Shown in pieces: positions 35,390 through 43,207 of a DNA stretch of 64,000 nt. Source of the stretch: Mesosutterella faecium (GTDB taxonomy: Bacteria; Pseudomonadota; Gammaproteobacteria; Burkholderiales; Burkholderiaceae_F); NCBI RefSeq assembly GCF_022809315.2, contig NZ_JAKZJU020000001.1, forward strand, positions 1,456,001-1,520,000, written 5' to 3'. Below the pieces are notes generated by a model that was not told the origin of the DNA, ran no database searches, and saw only the letters and a program-made list of their open reading frames with translations. The first letter of the stretch is position 1, and every line of letters begins with the position of its first letter. Both the position numbers and the translations under genes were made by a program.

Positions 35390-36844
35390 ATGAAAGTTCA
35401 AGCTCAGATCTGCATGGTCCTCAACCTGGACAAATGCATTGGCTGCCACACCTGCTCCGTGACCTGCAAGAACGTCTGGACCAGCCGCAGGGGCATGGAA
35501 TACGCCTGGTTCAACAACGTGGAGACCAAGCCCGGCGTCGGCTATCCCAAATCCTGGGAGGACCAGGAGAAATACCGCGGGGGCTGGGTCGTGAAGAACG
35601 GCCGGCCGGTGCTTCGCCACGGCGCGCGCCCGGCGATCATGTCCAAAATCTTCAGCAACCCGAGTCAGCCGCAGGCGGACGACTATTACGAGCCCTTTAC
35701 CTTTGATTACGAAAGGCTCAGGGAATCGCTTCGGACGAGGACCGCGCCCAGCGCGAGGCCCTATTCGCTGCTCACCGGGAAGGTGATGGACACGGTGAAG
35801 GACGGCCCGAACTGGGAGGACAACCTCGCCGGGCCCTTTGCGAAGCGGAAGGCGGACCCGGATCTGCGGGGCATGGACACGGCGGGGTTCGAGGCCTTCG
35901 AGGCCTCCTTCATGTACTATCTGCCGCGGCTTTGCGAGCACTGCCTCCATCCGGCCTGCGCGGCCTCCTGCCCGTCGGGGGCCATTTACAAGCGCGCCGA
36001 GGACGGCATTGTGCTCATCAACCAGGACAAGTGCCGCGGCTGGCGCCAGTGCATCAGCGCCTGCCCCTACAAAAAGATCTACTTCAACCCGGCCCGAAAC
36101 AAGTCCGAGAAGTGCGTCTTCTGCTATCCGAGGCTTGAAAGCGGCGAGCCGACGCTCTGCGCCGAGTCCTGCGTGGGCCGCATCCGCTACATGGGCGTGG
36201 TGCTTTTCGACGCCGACAGGATCGAGGAGTACGCCTGCGCGGAGGAAAAGGACCTTTATGAAAAGCAGCTTTCCCTCATCCTCGACCCGAATGACGAGGA
36301 AGTGATGCGGGCCGCCCGGGAGCAGGGTATCACCCGCAGCTTCCTTGAAGCGGCGAAAAAGTCCCCTGTCTACAAAATGATGAAGGACTGGAAGATTGCC
36401 TTTCCTCTGCACCCGGAATACCGCACTCTGCCCATGGTCTGGTACGTTCCGCCGCTTTCACCGCTGGGCGGGCAGGACATTTCAGGCGATTTCTTCGCGA
36501 AGCTCGAAGAGATGCGCATACCGGTCCGGTACCTGGCGAGGCTGCTCACTGCGGGAGACGAAAGGCCGGTCCGCGCAGCGCTGCTCCGCCTGATGGCGCT
36601 GCGCGCCTACATGCGCTCGAAGACGGTGGAGGGCTGCGCGAGCCCGGCCGTCGCCCCGGAGCTCGGCCTGAGCGCCGGCCAGTACGAGGAGATGTACCGC
36701 TATCTGGCCATCGCCGACTATGAGGACCGCTTCGTGATCCCGACGGCTCCGGCCGTGCATGAGCAGACCGATCTTTTCGCTCTGAGGGCCGGCCTGGGCT
36801 TTGAGGACGAAGGGGAGCGCCGGAACCTTTTTGGCGGGAGATGA
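35390..36844 (+). CDS. narH: Respiratory nitrate reductase beta subunit NarH
   Basis: A 484-residue iron-sulfur subunit that carries electrons from NarI heme to NarG. Cluster ligands run in four groups: C16, C19, C22, C26 (CIGCHTCSVTC); C182, C185, C190, C194 (CEHCLHPACAASC); a group with Trp in place of a Cys (CRGWRQCISAC), the hallmark of the [3Fe-4S] cluster in NarH; and the CVFC...CAESC group. It is slightly shorter than the 512-residue E. coli protein. AGGAAAAG precedes the ATG, and the narJ start is 6 bp after its stop. Confidence 0.97.
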   Translation: MKVQAQICMVLNLDKCIGCHTCSVTCKNVWTSRRGMEYAWFNNVETKPGVGYPKSWEDQEKYRGGWVVKNGRPVLRHGARPAIMSKIFSNPSQPQADDYYEPFTFDYERLRESLRTRTAPSARPYSLLTGKVMDTVKDGPNWEDNLAGPFAKRKADPDLRGMDTAGFEAFEASFMYYLPRLCEHCLHPACAASCPSGAIYKRAEDGIVLINQDKCRGWRQCISACPYKKIYFNPARNKSEKCVFCYPRLESGEPTLCAESCVGRIRYMGVVLFDADRIEEYACAEEKDLYEKQLSLILDPNDEEVMRAAREQGITRSFLEAAKKSPVYKMMKDWKIAFPLHPEYRTLPMVWYVPPLSPLGGQDISGDFFAKLEEMRIPVRYLARLLTAGDERPVRAALLRLMALRAYMRSKTVEGCASPAVAPELGLSAGQYEEMYRYLAIADYEDRFVIPTAPAVHEQTDLFALRAGLGFEDEGERRNLFGGR

Positions 36845-36850
36845 AAAGCC

Positions 36851-37450
36851 ATGCTGAAGACTTACCGAATCCTCTCGGCGCTGCTCGACTACCCGTCCGA
36901 AGAGACATGGACTGAGCGGGAGGCCGTCGTCCCGCTGCTGCGCGCAGAGGGCATCCTCAGCGCGGGGCAGCTGAGCCTGGCGGAGCAGTTTCTGGACTGG
37001 TGCCGCAGCTTTCCCGACCTCCGGTCCTGGCAGCAGGCCTACTGCGGCCTTTTTGACTCGGCCTCAAGGGAGAGCCTCTATCTCTTTGACCTCGTCTACG
37101 GGGAAAACCGCGAAAGAGGGCAGGCGATGGTCGACCTGCGCGACACCTATGAAAAATCCGGAATGCTCGCCGCCGGCAGCGAGATGCCCGATTATCTGCC
37201 GCTTTTCCTCGAATATGCGGCGAGCCAGCCTTCCAGCTCGAGCGCGCTCCGGATGCTCGGGGAGGTGGGCGGCGTGCTGCGCGTCATGGAGCGGAGGTTC
37301 CTCGACCGCAGCCATCCCTACCTGCCCCTGCTCACCGTGCTACGCGAGCTCTCCGGCGCCGAGCCCATGAAGGTTCCCGCCAGGGTCATTCCCATCGAGC
37401 CGGCGGACCGGCCTGCGGCGCCCTATGGCCGGCCGGACACCGATTTCTGA
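36851..37450 (+). CDS. narJ: Nitrate reductase assembly chaperone NarJ
   Basis: A 199-residue TorD/NarJ-family chaperone needed for molybdenum cofactor and Fe-S insertion into NarG before the complex meets NarI. The N-terminus MLKTYRILSALLDYPSEETW and the segment MLAAGSEMPDYLPLFLEYAA are family hallmarks. It is tightly packed between narH (6 bp) and narI (14 bp). The C-terminal 25 residues are Pro-rich and poorly conserved. Confidence 0.93.
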   Translation: MLKTYRILSALLDYPSEETWTEREAVVPLLRAEGILSAGQLSLAEQFLDWCRSFPDLRSWQQAYCGLFDSASRESLYLFDLVYGENRERGQAMVDLRDTYEKSGMLAAGSEMPDYLPLFLEYAASQPSSSSALRMLGEVGGVLRVMERRFLDRSHPYLPLLTVLRELSGAEPMKVPARVIPIEPADRPAAPYGRPDTDF

Positions 37451-37464
37451 AAAGGGTGATTGAC

Positions 37465-38169
37465 ATGGAACAAACTCTCAGTTTAGCTACAACCTGGGCG
37501 TACACGTTTTTCTTTGCGTACTACCCCTACCTCGCCGCCGGCATCTTTTTCTGCGGCCTCGCCTGGCGCCTGACGCATGAAAACCGAACCGTTCAGGCGC
37601 TTTCCACGCAGTTTCTGTCCAATGACAGGTCGCTGCGCTGGGGCAGCAACCTTTTCCATTTCGCGGTGGTCGGGGTGTTTTTCGGCCACATCTTCGGGCT
37701 GCTCGCCCCCGAGCCGCTTTACATCTGGCTCATCAGCAACGAGACCAAGCGTACGCTCGCCGTCATCATGGGCGGGGCGGCCGGCCTTGTCGCCTTCATC
37801 GGAATCGCCCTGCTTTTCGTGCGCCGGTTCACGAACGAGCGCGTGGCGGCCTTCAGCACGGCAGGCGACAGGATCGTCGTGACGCTCATCCTGCTGCAGA
37901 TCGCCACAGGGCTTGGCGGCACGGCCGTCACCGCCGTGTCGCCCCTGGAGTCCTATCTGGCGATCGACCACTGGGCTCAGGGGCTCTTCATCTTCAGGCC
38001 GCAGTCCTGGCAGTGGCTTCTCGACACGAGCGTGATCCATAAGATACACATCCTGCTGGGCTTTCTGATCGTCTGCATCTTCCCTTTCACGAAGCTCATG
38101 CACATGGTGGCGGTGCCGATCCTCTATTTCGTGAGGCCGAACCGCATCGTCAACAGCGGCGGCATGTGA
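37465..38169 (+). CDS. narI: Respiratory nitrate reductase gamma subunit NarI
   Basis: A 234-residue membrane cytochrome b with five helices that oxidises quinol at the periplasmic side and passes electrons to NarH. The paired heme His residues lie in LFHFAVVGVFFGHIFG (helix 2) and in the C-terminal VIHKIHILLGF...TKLMHMV region (helix 5). I chose the ATG at 37465 with AAAGGG 8 nt upstream; the GTG at 37456 overlaps that site. It completes the narKGHJI operon. Confidence 0.95.
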   Translation: MEQTLSLATTWAYTFFFAYYPYLAAGIFFCGLAWRLTHENRTVQALSTQFLSNDRSLRWGSNLFHFAVVGVFFGHIFGLLAPEPLYIWLISNETKRTLAVIMGGAAGLVAFIGIALLFVRRFTNERVAAFSTAGDRIVVTLILLQIATGLGGTAVTAVSPLESYLAIDHWAQGLFIFRPQSWQWLLDTSVIHKIHILLGFLIVCIFPFTKLMHMVAVPILYFVRPNRIVNSGGM

Positions 38170-38490
38170 CGGAGGGAGGCCGCCCCGGGCCCGCCCAAGG
38201 GCCTGCCCGGGCCCGGGGGGCTCCTGCTGCGGAGGTGCGCCCGGCCGCCTGGGCAGCTCTCCGGACAGCCACGGGCCTTTTTTGCTCCTGACAGCAGCGC
38301 GAAGTGACCCGTCCAAGGCGGGAAGGGTGCCTCTTTTGAGGCTGGACAGGGGGACTCTTCGGTAGAATCCTCTCATCGATCCGCCTGGGGCGTCGCCTCA
38401 GCGACGCCGTTTCCCGATCCCGTGCTGCGGGGCGGCCTCAGGCGGGGACCGCAGTCTTTCTCTTTCCCGCGCCTGCTGGGAGTGCGCCAA
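38170..38490. other. Intergenic region narI-yihY
   Basis: This 321-bp gap holds the nar terminator region and, further right, a TAGAAT -10-like hexamer at 38363-38368. Possible -35 elements (TTGAGG at 38336, TGGACA at 38343) are badly spaced. No gene is seen. Confidence 0.5.
38183..38284 (+). terminator. Probable terminator region of the nar operon
   Basis: A perfect 11-bp stem CCCCGGGCCCG (38183-38193)/CGGGCCCGGGG (38208-38218) follows 14 bp after narI. About 60 bp later a weaker stem (GCCCG...CGGGC) runs directly into a T6 tract near 38277. One or both should end the transcript. Confidence 0.55.
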
Positions 38491-39744
38491 TTGAAAAATC
38501 CCGAATGCAAACGATCCAGAGCCGAGACCGCCGCGCTTTTGCGCAGGGCGGCCGGTCTCGCGGCCGCGCGGTTCCGCGAGACCAATATTGTCGAAGTGGC
38601 CAGCTCGATGACCCTGGCCACGCTGCTGTCGATCGTTCCGCTGCTGGCCGTCGCGCTGGCCATGTTCTCCGTGGTGCCGGCCTTCGCCCCCTACAGGGCG
38701 AGCCTTGAGGAGTTCCTGGGAGGGGTCATCCCCGGCCAGTACAGTGTGCAGATTTACCACTATCTGCGGACTTTTTCCCAGCACGCAAGCGGTCTTTCAG
38801 TTTTCGGCGCCGCGGGCCTCGCGGTTTCGGCCTATTTCCTCATTGACAAGCTTTTTGTGACCATCAACCGGATCTTCCGCGTCCGGCACCGCCGCAGCGT
38901 GATCCAGAACGCCATTCTCTACTGGGCCATCCTCACGCTCGGGCCGATGGTGGCGGTGGCCAGCATCTCGGTCACCACGTATCTGGCGAAGCTCGCCCTG
39001 TCCGGGCTTTCAAGCGGGGCGGCGGCCTGGGGGCTCACGCTCTTTGCGGTCCTTCTGCAGGCCCTGTTCTACACGGCGCTCTACTCGTTGGTGCCCAACT
39101 GCTACGTGGAATGGCGGCACGCCCTCGCGGCGGGCGTCTTCACGGCGCTTGCCGGCCTGGTTGTGAAGCGCTGCTTTTCCATCTACATCAGCAGCGGCAC
39201 CCTCACCAATCTCTACGGGGCCTTTGTCGCGCTGCCCGTCTTCATTTTGTGGATTTACGTGACCTGGATCCTGGTTTTCGGCGGGGCCGCGCTTGCCGCC
39301 ACGCTGCCCATGGTGCGCTCCGGGCGTTTCGCGGACGCCTTCCGCCCGGGCAACGATCTCGCCACCGGTGTGGCGCTGCTGTCGGTCCTCCTGAGAAGGA
39401 AGGACGCCGGCAGTCCCGTGGTTCCGCTTGTGCAGCTCGCCCGCGAAGCGGGCAGCTGGCCGGAGGCGGCGGAGTCGGTGCTCGAAAAGCTCGCCTCCGC
39501 GGGCTACGTCGCGGAAGTCAAGGGGGCGGGGAGGCCCAGAAGCGGCGCCTGGGTGCTGATCGCAGATCCGGACCGGACGACGCTTCGTGCGGCCTTTGAT
39601 TCGATGGCGATCGATCCGCAGATCAGGTTCTTTCATCCGCAGGGCGGAAAGGCTCCCGCCTGGTACAGCGGGCTCGTCTCGAGCCCGGCGCTTTCAACGC
39701 CGCTGCGCAGGCTGCTTGAGCCGGACCCCGGGCGGCCGTCCTGA
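38491..39744 (+). CDS. YihY/BrkB-family inner-membrane protein
   Basis: A protein of 417 residues with at least six membrane helices in the first 280 residues (SSMTLATLLSIVPLLAVALAMFSVVPAF; FGAAGLAVSAYFLIDKLF; LYGAFVALPVFILWIYVTWILVFGGAAL, the family signature). A soluble C-terminal part of about 120 residues follows (KLASAGYVAEVKG). The family was once thought to be RNase BN, but that was wrong; its function is unknown. I start it at TTG 38491, 8 nt after GGGAG; the frame is open for 23 more codons upstream. Confidence 0.88.
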   Translation: MKNPECKRSRAETAALLRRAAGLAAARFRETNIVEVASSMTLATLLSIVPLLAVALAMFSVVPAFAPYRASLEEFLGGVIPGQYSVQIYHYLRTFSQHASGLSVFGAAGLAVSAYFLIDKLFVTINRIFRVRHRRSVIQNAILYWAILTLGPMVAVASISVTTYLAKLALSGLSSGAAAWGLTLFAVLLQALFYTALYSLVPNCYVEWRHALAAGVFTALAGLVVKRCFSIYISSGTLTNLYGAFVALPVFILWIYVTWILVFGGAALAATLPMVRSGRFADAFRPGNDLATGVALLSVLLRRKDAGSPVVPLVQLAREAGSWPEAAESVLEKLASAGYVAEVKGAGRPRSGAWVLIADPDRTTLRAAFDSMAIDPQIRFFHPQGGKAPAWYSGLVSSPALSTPLRRLLEPDPGRPS

Positions 39745-39826
39745 GAAGGCCTTAACCCGGGAAAGAGGGGTTGCGCCTGCGGCCGGGGGGCCGCGGGGAG
39801 CGGCCCTCTGAGGCCTTCCGCGCCCT

Positions 39827-40729
39827 CTAGCGGGGAAGAAACGTGCTGCCCTGCCGGATCAGCACCTGGCCCACGATGTGAATGAGCTTTTCAAACTGCC
39901 CGGGGCGGCAGCGCCTTGAGCGGTAGGCCGTGTTGTCAAACTGCAGCAGCACCGAGCCGTCGGGCTCGGCCGCGATCCGGGCGAGCGCCCCCTGGTTCTG
40001 CCAGTAGACCAGGTAGACGGCTCCGAAGTGCAGCTGCGGCTGCTCGGTGATGTCGACCACGATCTGGTCGCCGGGGCAGATGGAGGGCGACATGGCGTCG
40101 CTGCTCACCGTAAAGAGCCTGCAGGCCTTCGGGTCGTGGCCGAGAAAACCGCTTTTGGGGATCACGGCGTCGATCAGGCTCTCGTCGGGCACGATCTTCG
40201 GGACGAGCGGCGAGCGCCCCCGCACGAGCCGGCAGGCCGGCACCGAGGCGTAAAGCCGGCAGCGGTCCTCGCATTCGCTCTTCGCCCTCGGCTCGCTCGC
40301 CTCCTCGGTCTCCTCCGGGCAGGCCGCCTGCGCCGCTTTCTGCGCTTCGCCCGGCTCCGGGGGCAGGTCAAGCTCCAGGGTGTAGCTTTCCGCCCGGGGC
40401 CAGGTGGAGTGGCCGCGCTTTGCGGGCGCAGGCTGGGCGGCGGCCGCAGGGCGCGGCTCCGGGTCCTGCTCGGTTTCGTGAATCCAGTCGTCAGCGGCGC
40501 TCACCCAGGGCTGCCCCTGACCGTCCGAAAGCCACCGAGGGTTGACGTTAAAGAGGTCGGCCAGCCTGAAAAGGACGTCAGCCTGGACTTTTCTCGTGTC
40601 GCCGGCCAGCCACTTCGCCACGGCGGGCTGCGACACCCCGACCTGCTCGGCCACGAATTTCTGCTTGAAGTTCATCCGCGCCATGCAGTAGCGCAGCCTG
40701 TCGGCGAAATTATTCTGCCTGTTTGCCAT
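39827..40729 (-). CDS. XRE/S24-type repressor with degenerate peptidase active site
   Basis: A 300-residue protein with an N-terminal XRE helix-turn-helix (residues 8-65: FVAEQVGVSQPAVAKWLAG), a low-complexity Pro/Ala/Glu linker (about 80-150) and a C-terminal S24/LexA-like domain (165-300). In active family members the nucleophile Ser sits in a D-S-M-x-P motif; here it reads SSDAMSPSI, with Ala212. The catalytic Lys in the V-K-R motif is also Ala (GALARI, Ala250). Self-cleavage of the LexA/CI kind should be impossible. The protein has eight Cys, including C153, C157 and C166 near the domain entry. Start 40729 (second ATG) has GGAG 6-7 nt upstream. No phage genes are nearby. Confidence 0.88.
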   Translation of the reverse strand: MANRQNNFADRLRYCMARMNFKQKFVAEQVGVSQPAVAKWLAGDTRKVQADVLFRLADLFNVNPRWLSDGQGQPWVSAADDWIHETEQDPEPRPAAAAQPAPAKRGHSTWPRAESYTLELDLPPEPGEAQKAAQAACPEETEEASEPRAKSECEDRCRLYASVPACRLVRGRSPLVPKIVPDESLIDAVIPKSGFLGHDPKACRLFTVSSDAMSPSICPGDQIVVDITEQPQLHFGAVYLVYWQNQGALARIAAEPDGSVLLQFDNTAYRSRRCRPGQFEKLIHIVGQVLIRQGSTFLPR

Positions 40730-40745
40730 CATGCGCTCCGGCGGT

Positions 40746-40949
40746 TCAGGAAAAAACGAGGCGCCCGGCCCAGCGCAGCGCCGCTGTGAGGACGCAGAAA
40801 ATCGCGGCGAAGACGGCGGCCATCGCCGCAATCTGCAGCGCGTGGCTCTCGGTGAGCCTGAGCACCGCCGGGCCAATGCGCTTCCAGGCGGCAAAGAAAA
40901 GCGGGCAGGAGGCCGCAAGAGCAATAACTATTGTGATGATTTCAGCCAT
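40746..40949 (-). CDS. Possible small membrane protein (67 residues)
   Basis: A small frame upstream of and on the same strand as the repressor gene, 16 bp before it. It would encode two membrane helices (IITIVIALAASCPLFFAAW; LQIAAMAAVFAAIFCVLTAAL) separated by a short basic loop. The ribosome site is poor and I know no family. Its position suggests co-transcription with the repressor, but it could be a chance frame. Confidence 0.45.
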   Translation of the reverse strand: MAEIITIVIALAASCPLFFAAWKRIGPAVLRLTESHALQIAAMAAVFAAIFCVLTAALRWAGRLVFS

Positions 40950-41046
40950 CGGGAGCCACGTTGCTTATAACTGCGGGAATTTTAAAGCACCTGCGGGAGG
41001 GCATGCGAGGCCGTAGCTTTTGGGCTGAAGTCTGAACTATTGCCTT

Positions 41047-41085
41047 TAGACAATAATTAAGCAAAAAGTCTACCGGTTTCGTCTA
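41047..41085. promoter_or_regulatory. Repeated TAGAC/GTCTA half-sites before the flavin reductase gene
   Basis: TAGAC (41047-41051) and GTCTA (41068-41072) form an inverted repeat with a 16-nt spacer; a second GTCTA follows at 41081-41085, one and a quarter turns on. They lie in an AT-rich stretch between the divergent repressor and reductase genes. They are candidate operators for the divergent repressor; this is inference. Confidence 0.4.
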
Positions 41086-41147
41086 TATGAAAGATAATAG
41101 GGGAGCGGTTATTCAAACCGTTTCAGCACTAATGGAGAGAATATAAG

Positions 41148-42935
41148 ATGCAATTCACTTTCAAGCCTGTACTGATTGCGGCAGCGCTGGCCCTGGCCGG
41201 GACTTCCGCGCTGGCTGCTCCGATGAAGGCGGGCACCTACACCGCCAAAGTCACGGGACACAACGCTCCGATGACTGTGAAGGTGACGGTTGACCAGAAC
41301 AAAATCGTCTCCATCGACACTTCCGATAACCTGGAAACCATCGGCGTGGGCAAGGTTGCCCTGAAGAAGGTTTCCGACAAGATTCTGAAGTATCAGTCCG
41401 CCGGGGTTGACTCCGTCACCGGCGCGACGATTTCCTCCATGGCCCTCAAGCAGGGCGTCGAGGACTGCCTCAAGCAGGCCGGCGCCGACATGAAGCAGTT
41501 CACGAGGAAAGTTGAGAAGCATCCGATCAAGAATCAGACGCTTGAAGCCGACGTGGTCGTCGTGGGCGGCGGCGGGTCGGGCCTTGCCTCGGCCATTTCC
41601 GCCATGCAGGCCGGCGCCAACAAAGTGATCGTCCTTGAAAAGCTGGGCTATCTCGGCGGCTCCACGAACGTGTCCGAAGGCGCGCTGAACGCCGTCGACC
41701 CGAAGCGCCAGAAGGCTCAGGGCATTGAGGACAGCGTCGATAAGTTCTTCGCGCAGACGCTGCGCGGCGGCCATGATCTGGGCGATCCGGCTCTGGTCGA
41801 CTATCTCACGAGCCACTCCATGGACGCCGTCAACTGGCTGGAGAGCCTGGGCGTGAAGTTCCGCGACCACATCGGCTCGGCCACCGGCTCGCTCTGGCAG
41901 CGCTCCCACTACACGACCACGCCTTCGGGCAACTCCTACATTCGCGTCTTTGAGAAGGTGATCGCCGACTCCAACGGCCGCATCCAGGTGCTGCTCGATA
42001 CGCCGGCCAAGGCCCTGATCCAGGATAAGACCGGCCGTGTGACGGGCGTCGTCGGCAACAACTTCGGCTCCAAGATCACCGTGAAGGCGAAGAAGGGCGT
42101 GATCCTCGCCACCGGCGGCTTCGGCGCCAACGTGAAGCTGCGCCAGCAGGTGAACACCGGCGTGTGGAAGCATGTGAAGCTGGACAACTCGATCGGCTGC
42201 ACGAACATCCAGAAGGCCGCCCAGGGCGACGGCCTCGTGCTCGGCCGCAAGGCCGGAGCCCAGGTGATCGGGCTCTCGGACATTCAGATTCATCCCTGCG
42301 GCACTCCGGGCACCGGGCTGATGGAGAACATCCGCACTTCCGGCCGCAACCGCATCTTCGTGAACACTGACGGCGACCGCTTCGTGAACGAAGGCGCGCC
42401 GCGCGATGTGCTCGCGAACGCCATTTTCCGCCAGAAGGGCGGCACCTACTGGGTGGTGGTGAACAAGCTGCGTTATCCGAGCCGCGACTTCGTGGACCGC
42501 AACGGCGCCTCCATCAAGAACATGGTGGCCCTGGGCTCCGTGATTGAGGCCAACAGCCTCGATGAGCTCGCCGCGAAGACCAAGATGAATCCGGCCAAGC
42601 TGAAGGCCTCCATCGCCGACTACAACAACATCGTCGCCGGCAAGGAGAAGGACAAGCTCGGCTTTGTCGCCAACAACAAGGACGACAAGCAGATGACCGA
42701 AGGCCCCTGGTACGCCTGCAAGAAGGTCCCGACCGTTCACCACACGATGGGCGGCCTGAAGATCACTCCGAAGTCTGAGGTCGTGAGCACCAAGGGCAAG
42801 GTGATCCCGGGTCTGTACGCTGTGGGCGAAGTGACCGGCGGCATCCACGGGTCCAACCGCCTGGGCGGCAACGCCATCGCCGACGTGATGACCTTTGGCC
42901 ATGCGGTCGGCCCGCACATCGTCCAGGGGAAGTAA
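41148..42935 (+). CDS. Secreted FMN/FAD flavoprotein reductase (fumarate/urocanate reductase family)
   Basis: A 595-residue extracytoplasmic respiratory reductase. A Sec signal peptide (cleavage near ALAA-P, residue 24) is followed by an FMN_bind domain (about 28-110) with the flavinylation motif D88-SVTGAT-94, where Thr94 should carry covalent FMN added by ApbE. The FAD-binding reductase domain starts at VVVVGGGGSGLASA (residue 136 on). Family active-site residues His382, Arg419 (the proton-donor position of fumarate reductase), His532 and Arg571 are kept, but the position equivalent to the fumarate-binding Thr reads Met (GLMENIR). It has no heme domain. The acceptor is unknown: an enoate such as fumarate, urocanate or a relative. 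The electron donor is not encoded nearby. Confidence 0.92.
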   Translation: MQFTFKPVLIAAALALAGTSALAAPMKAGTYTAKVTGHNAPMTVKVTVDQNKIVSIDTSDNLETIGVGKVALKKVSDKILKYQSAGVDSVTGATISSMALKQGVEDCLKQAGADMKQFTRKVEKHPIKNQTLEADVVVVGGGGSGLASAISAMQAGANKVIVLEKLGYLGGSTNVSEGALNAVDPKRQKAQGIEDSVDKFFAQTLRGGHDLGDPALVDYLTSHSMDAVNWLESLGVKFRDHIGSATGSLWQRSHYTTTPSGNSYIRVFEKVIADSNGRIQVLLDTPAKALIQDKTGRVTGVVGNNFGSKITVKAKKGVILATGGFGANVKLRQQVNTGVWKHVKLDNSIGCTNIQKAAQGDGLVLGRKAGAQVIGLSDIQIHPCGTPGTGLMENIRTSGRNRIFVNTDGDRFVNEGAPRDVLANAIFRQKGGTYWVVVNKLRYPSRDFVDRNGASIKNMVALGSVIEANSLDELAAKTKMNPAKLKASIADYNNIVAGKEKDKLGFVANNKDDKQMTEGPWYACKKVPTVHHTMGGLKITPKSEVVSTKGKVIPGLYAVGEVTGGIHGSNRLGGNAIADVMTFGHAVGPHIVQGK

Positions 42936-43020
42936 TAAGTCCTGAAGGACGCTGTGAAAGGCTTCGCCTGCCTTCACTCCGCGCAGTTCGGCTGTGAGGG
43001 CCGGGAAGACTGAAAGCCCA

Positions 43021-43053
43021 ATGCCCGGCCGGGGCTCGTCTCCGGCCGGGCAT
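43021..43053 (+). terminator. Terminator-like hairpin after the flavin reductase gene
   Basis: ATGCCCGGCCGG (43021-43032)/CCGGCCGGGCAT (43042-43053), a perfect 12-bp stem with a 9-nt loop, followed by TATTC. It is the likely 3' end of the reductase transcript, 85 bp after the stop codon. Confidence 0.6.
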
Positions 43054-43076
43054 TATTCGGCGTGCTGATAAGCAGA

Positions 43077-43118
43077 TGCAGATATGCACATATTCTTATA
43101 TGCATAGCGATATCTGCA
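43077..43118. promoter_or_regulatory. Nested inverted repeats upstream of the EamA transporter gene
   Basis: TGCAGATAT (43077-43085) and ATATCTGCA (43110-43118) form a perfect 9-bp inverted repeat with a 24-nt spacer. Inside lies the palindrome TATGCATA (43099-43106) and another TATGCA copy at 43083-43088. This lies about 90 bp before the transporter start and looks like a multi-site operator. Confidence 0.5.
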
Positions 43119-43207
43119 GAGTGCGGTCTTCGCCCACGCCCTTGTTGCCGCGAAGCACAAAACCGCTCAGAATGAGGCGCTTCAGCAACAGGGAAAAAAG
43201 GATCGCG

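Noticed and set aside
39827..40729. Prophage remnant, suggested by the CI/LexA-like repressor
   Set aside because: No integrase, excisionase, structural or lysis genes and no attachment repeats were found around it; both flanks are ordinary chromosomal genes.
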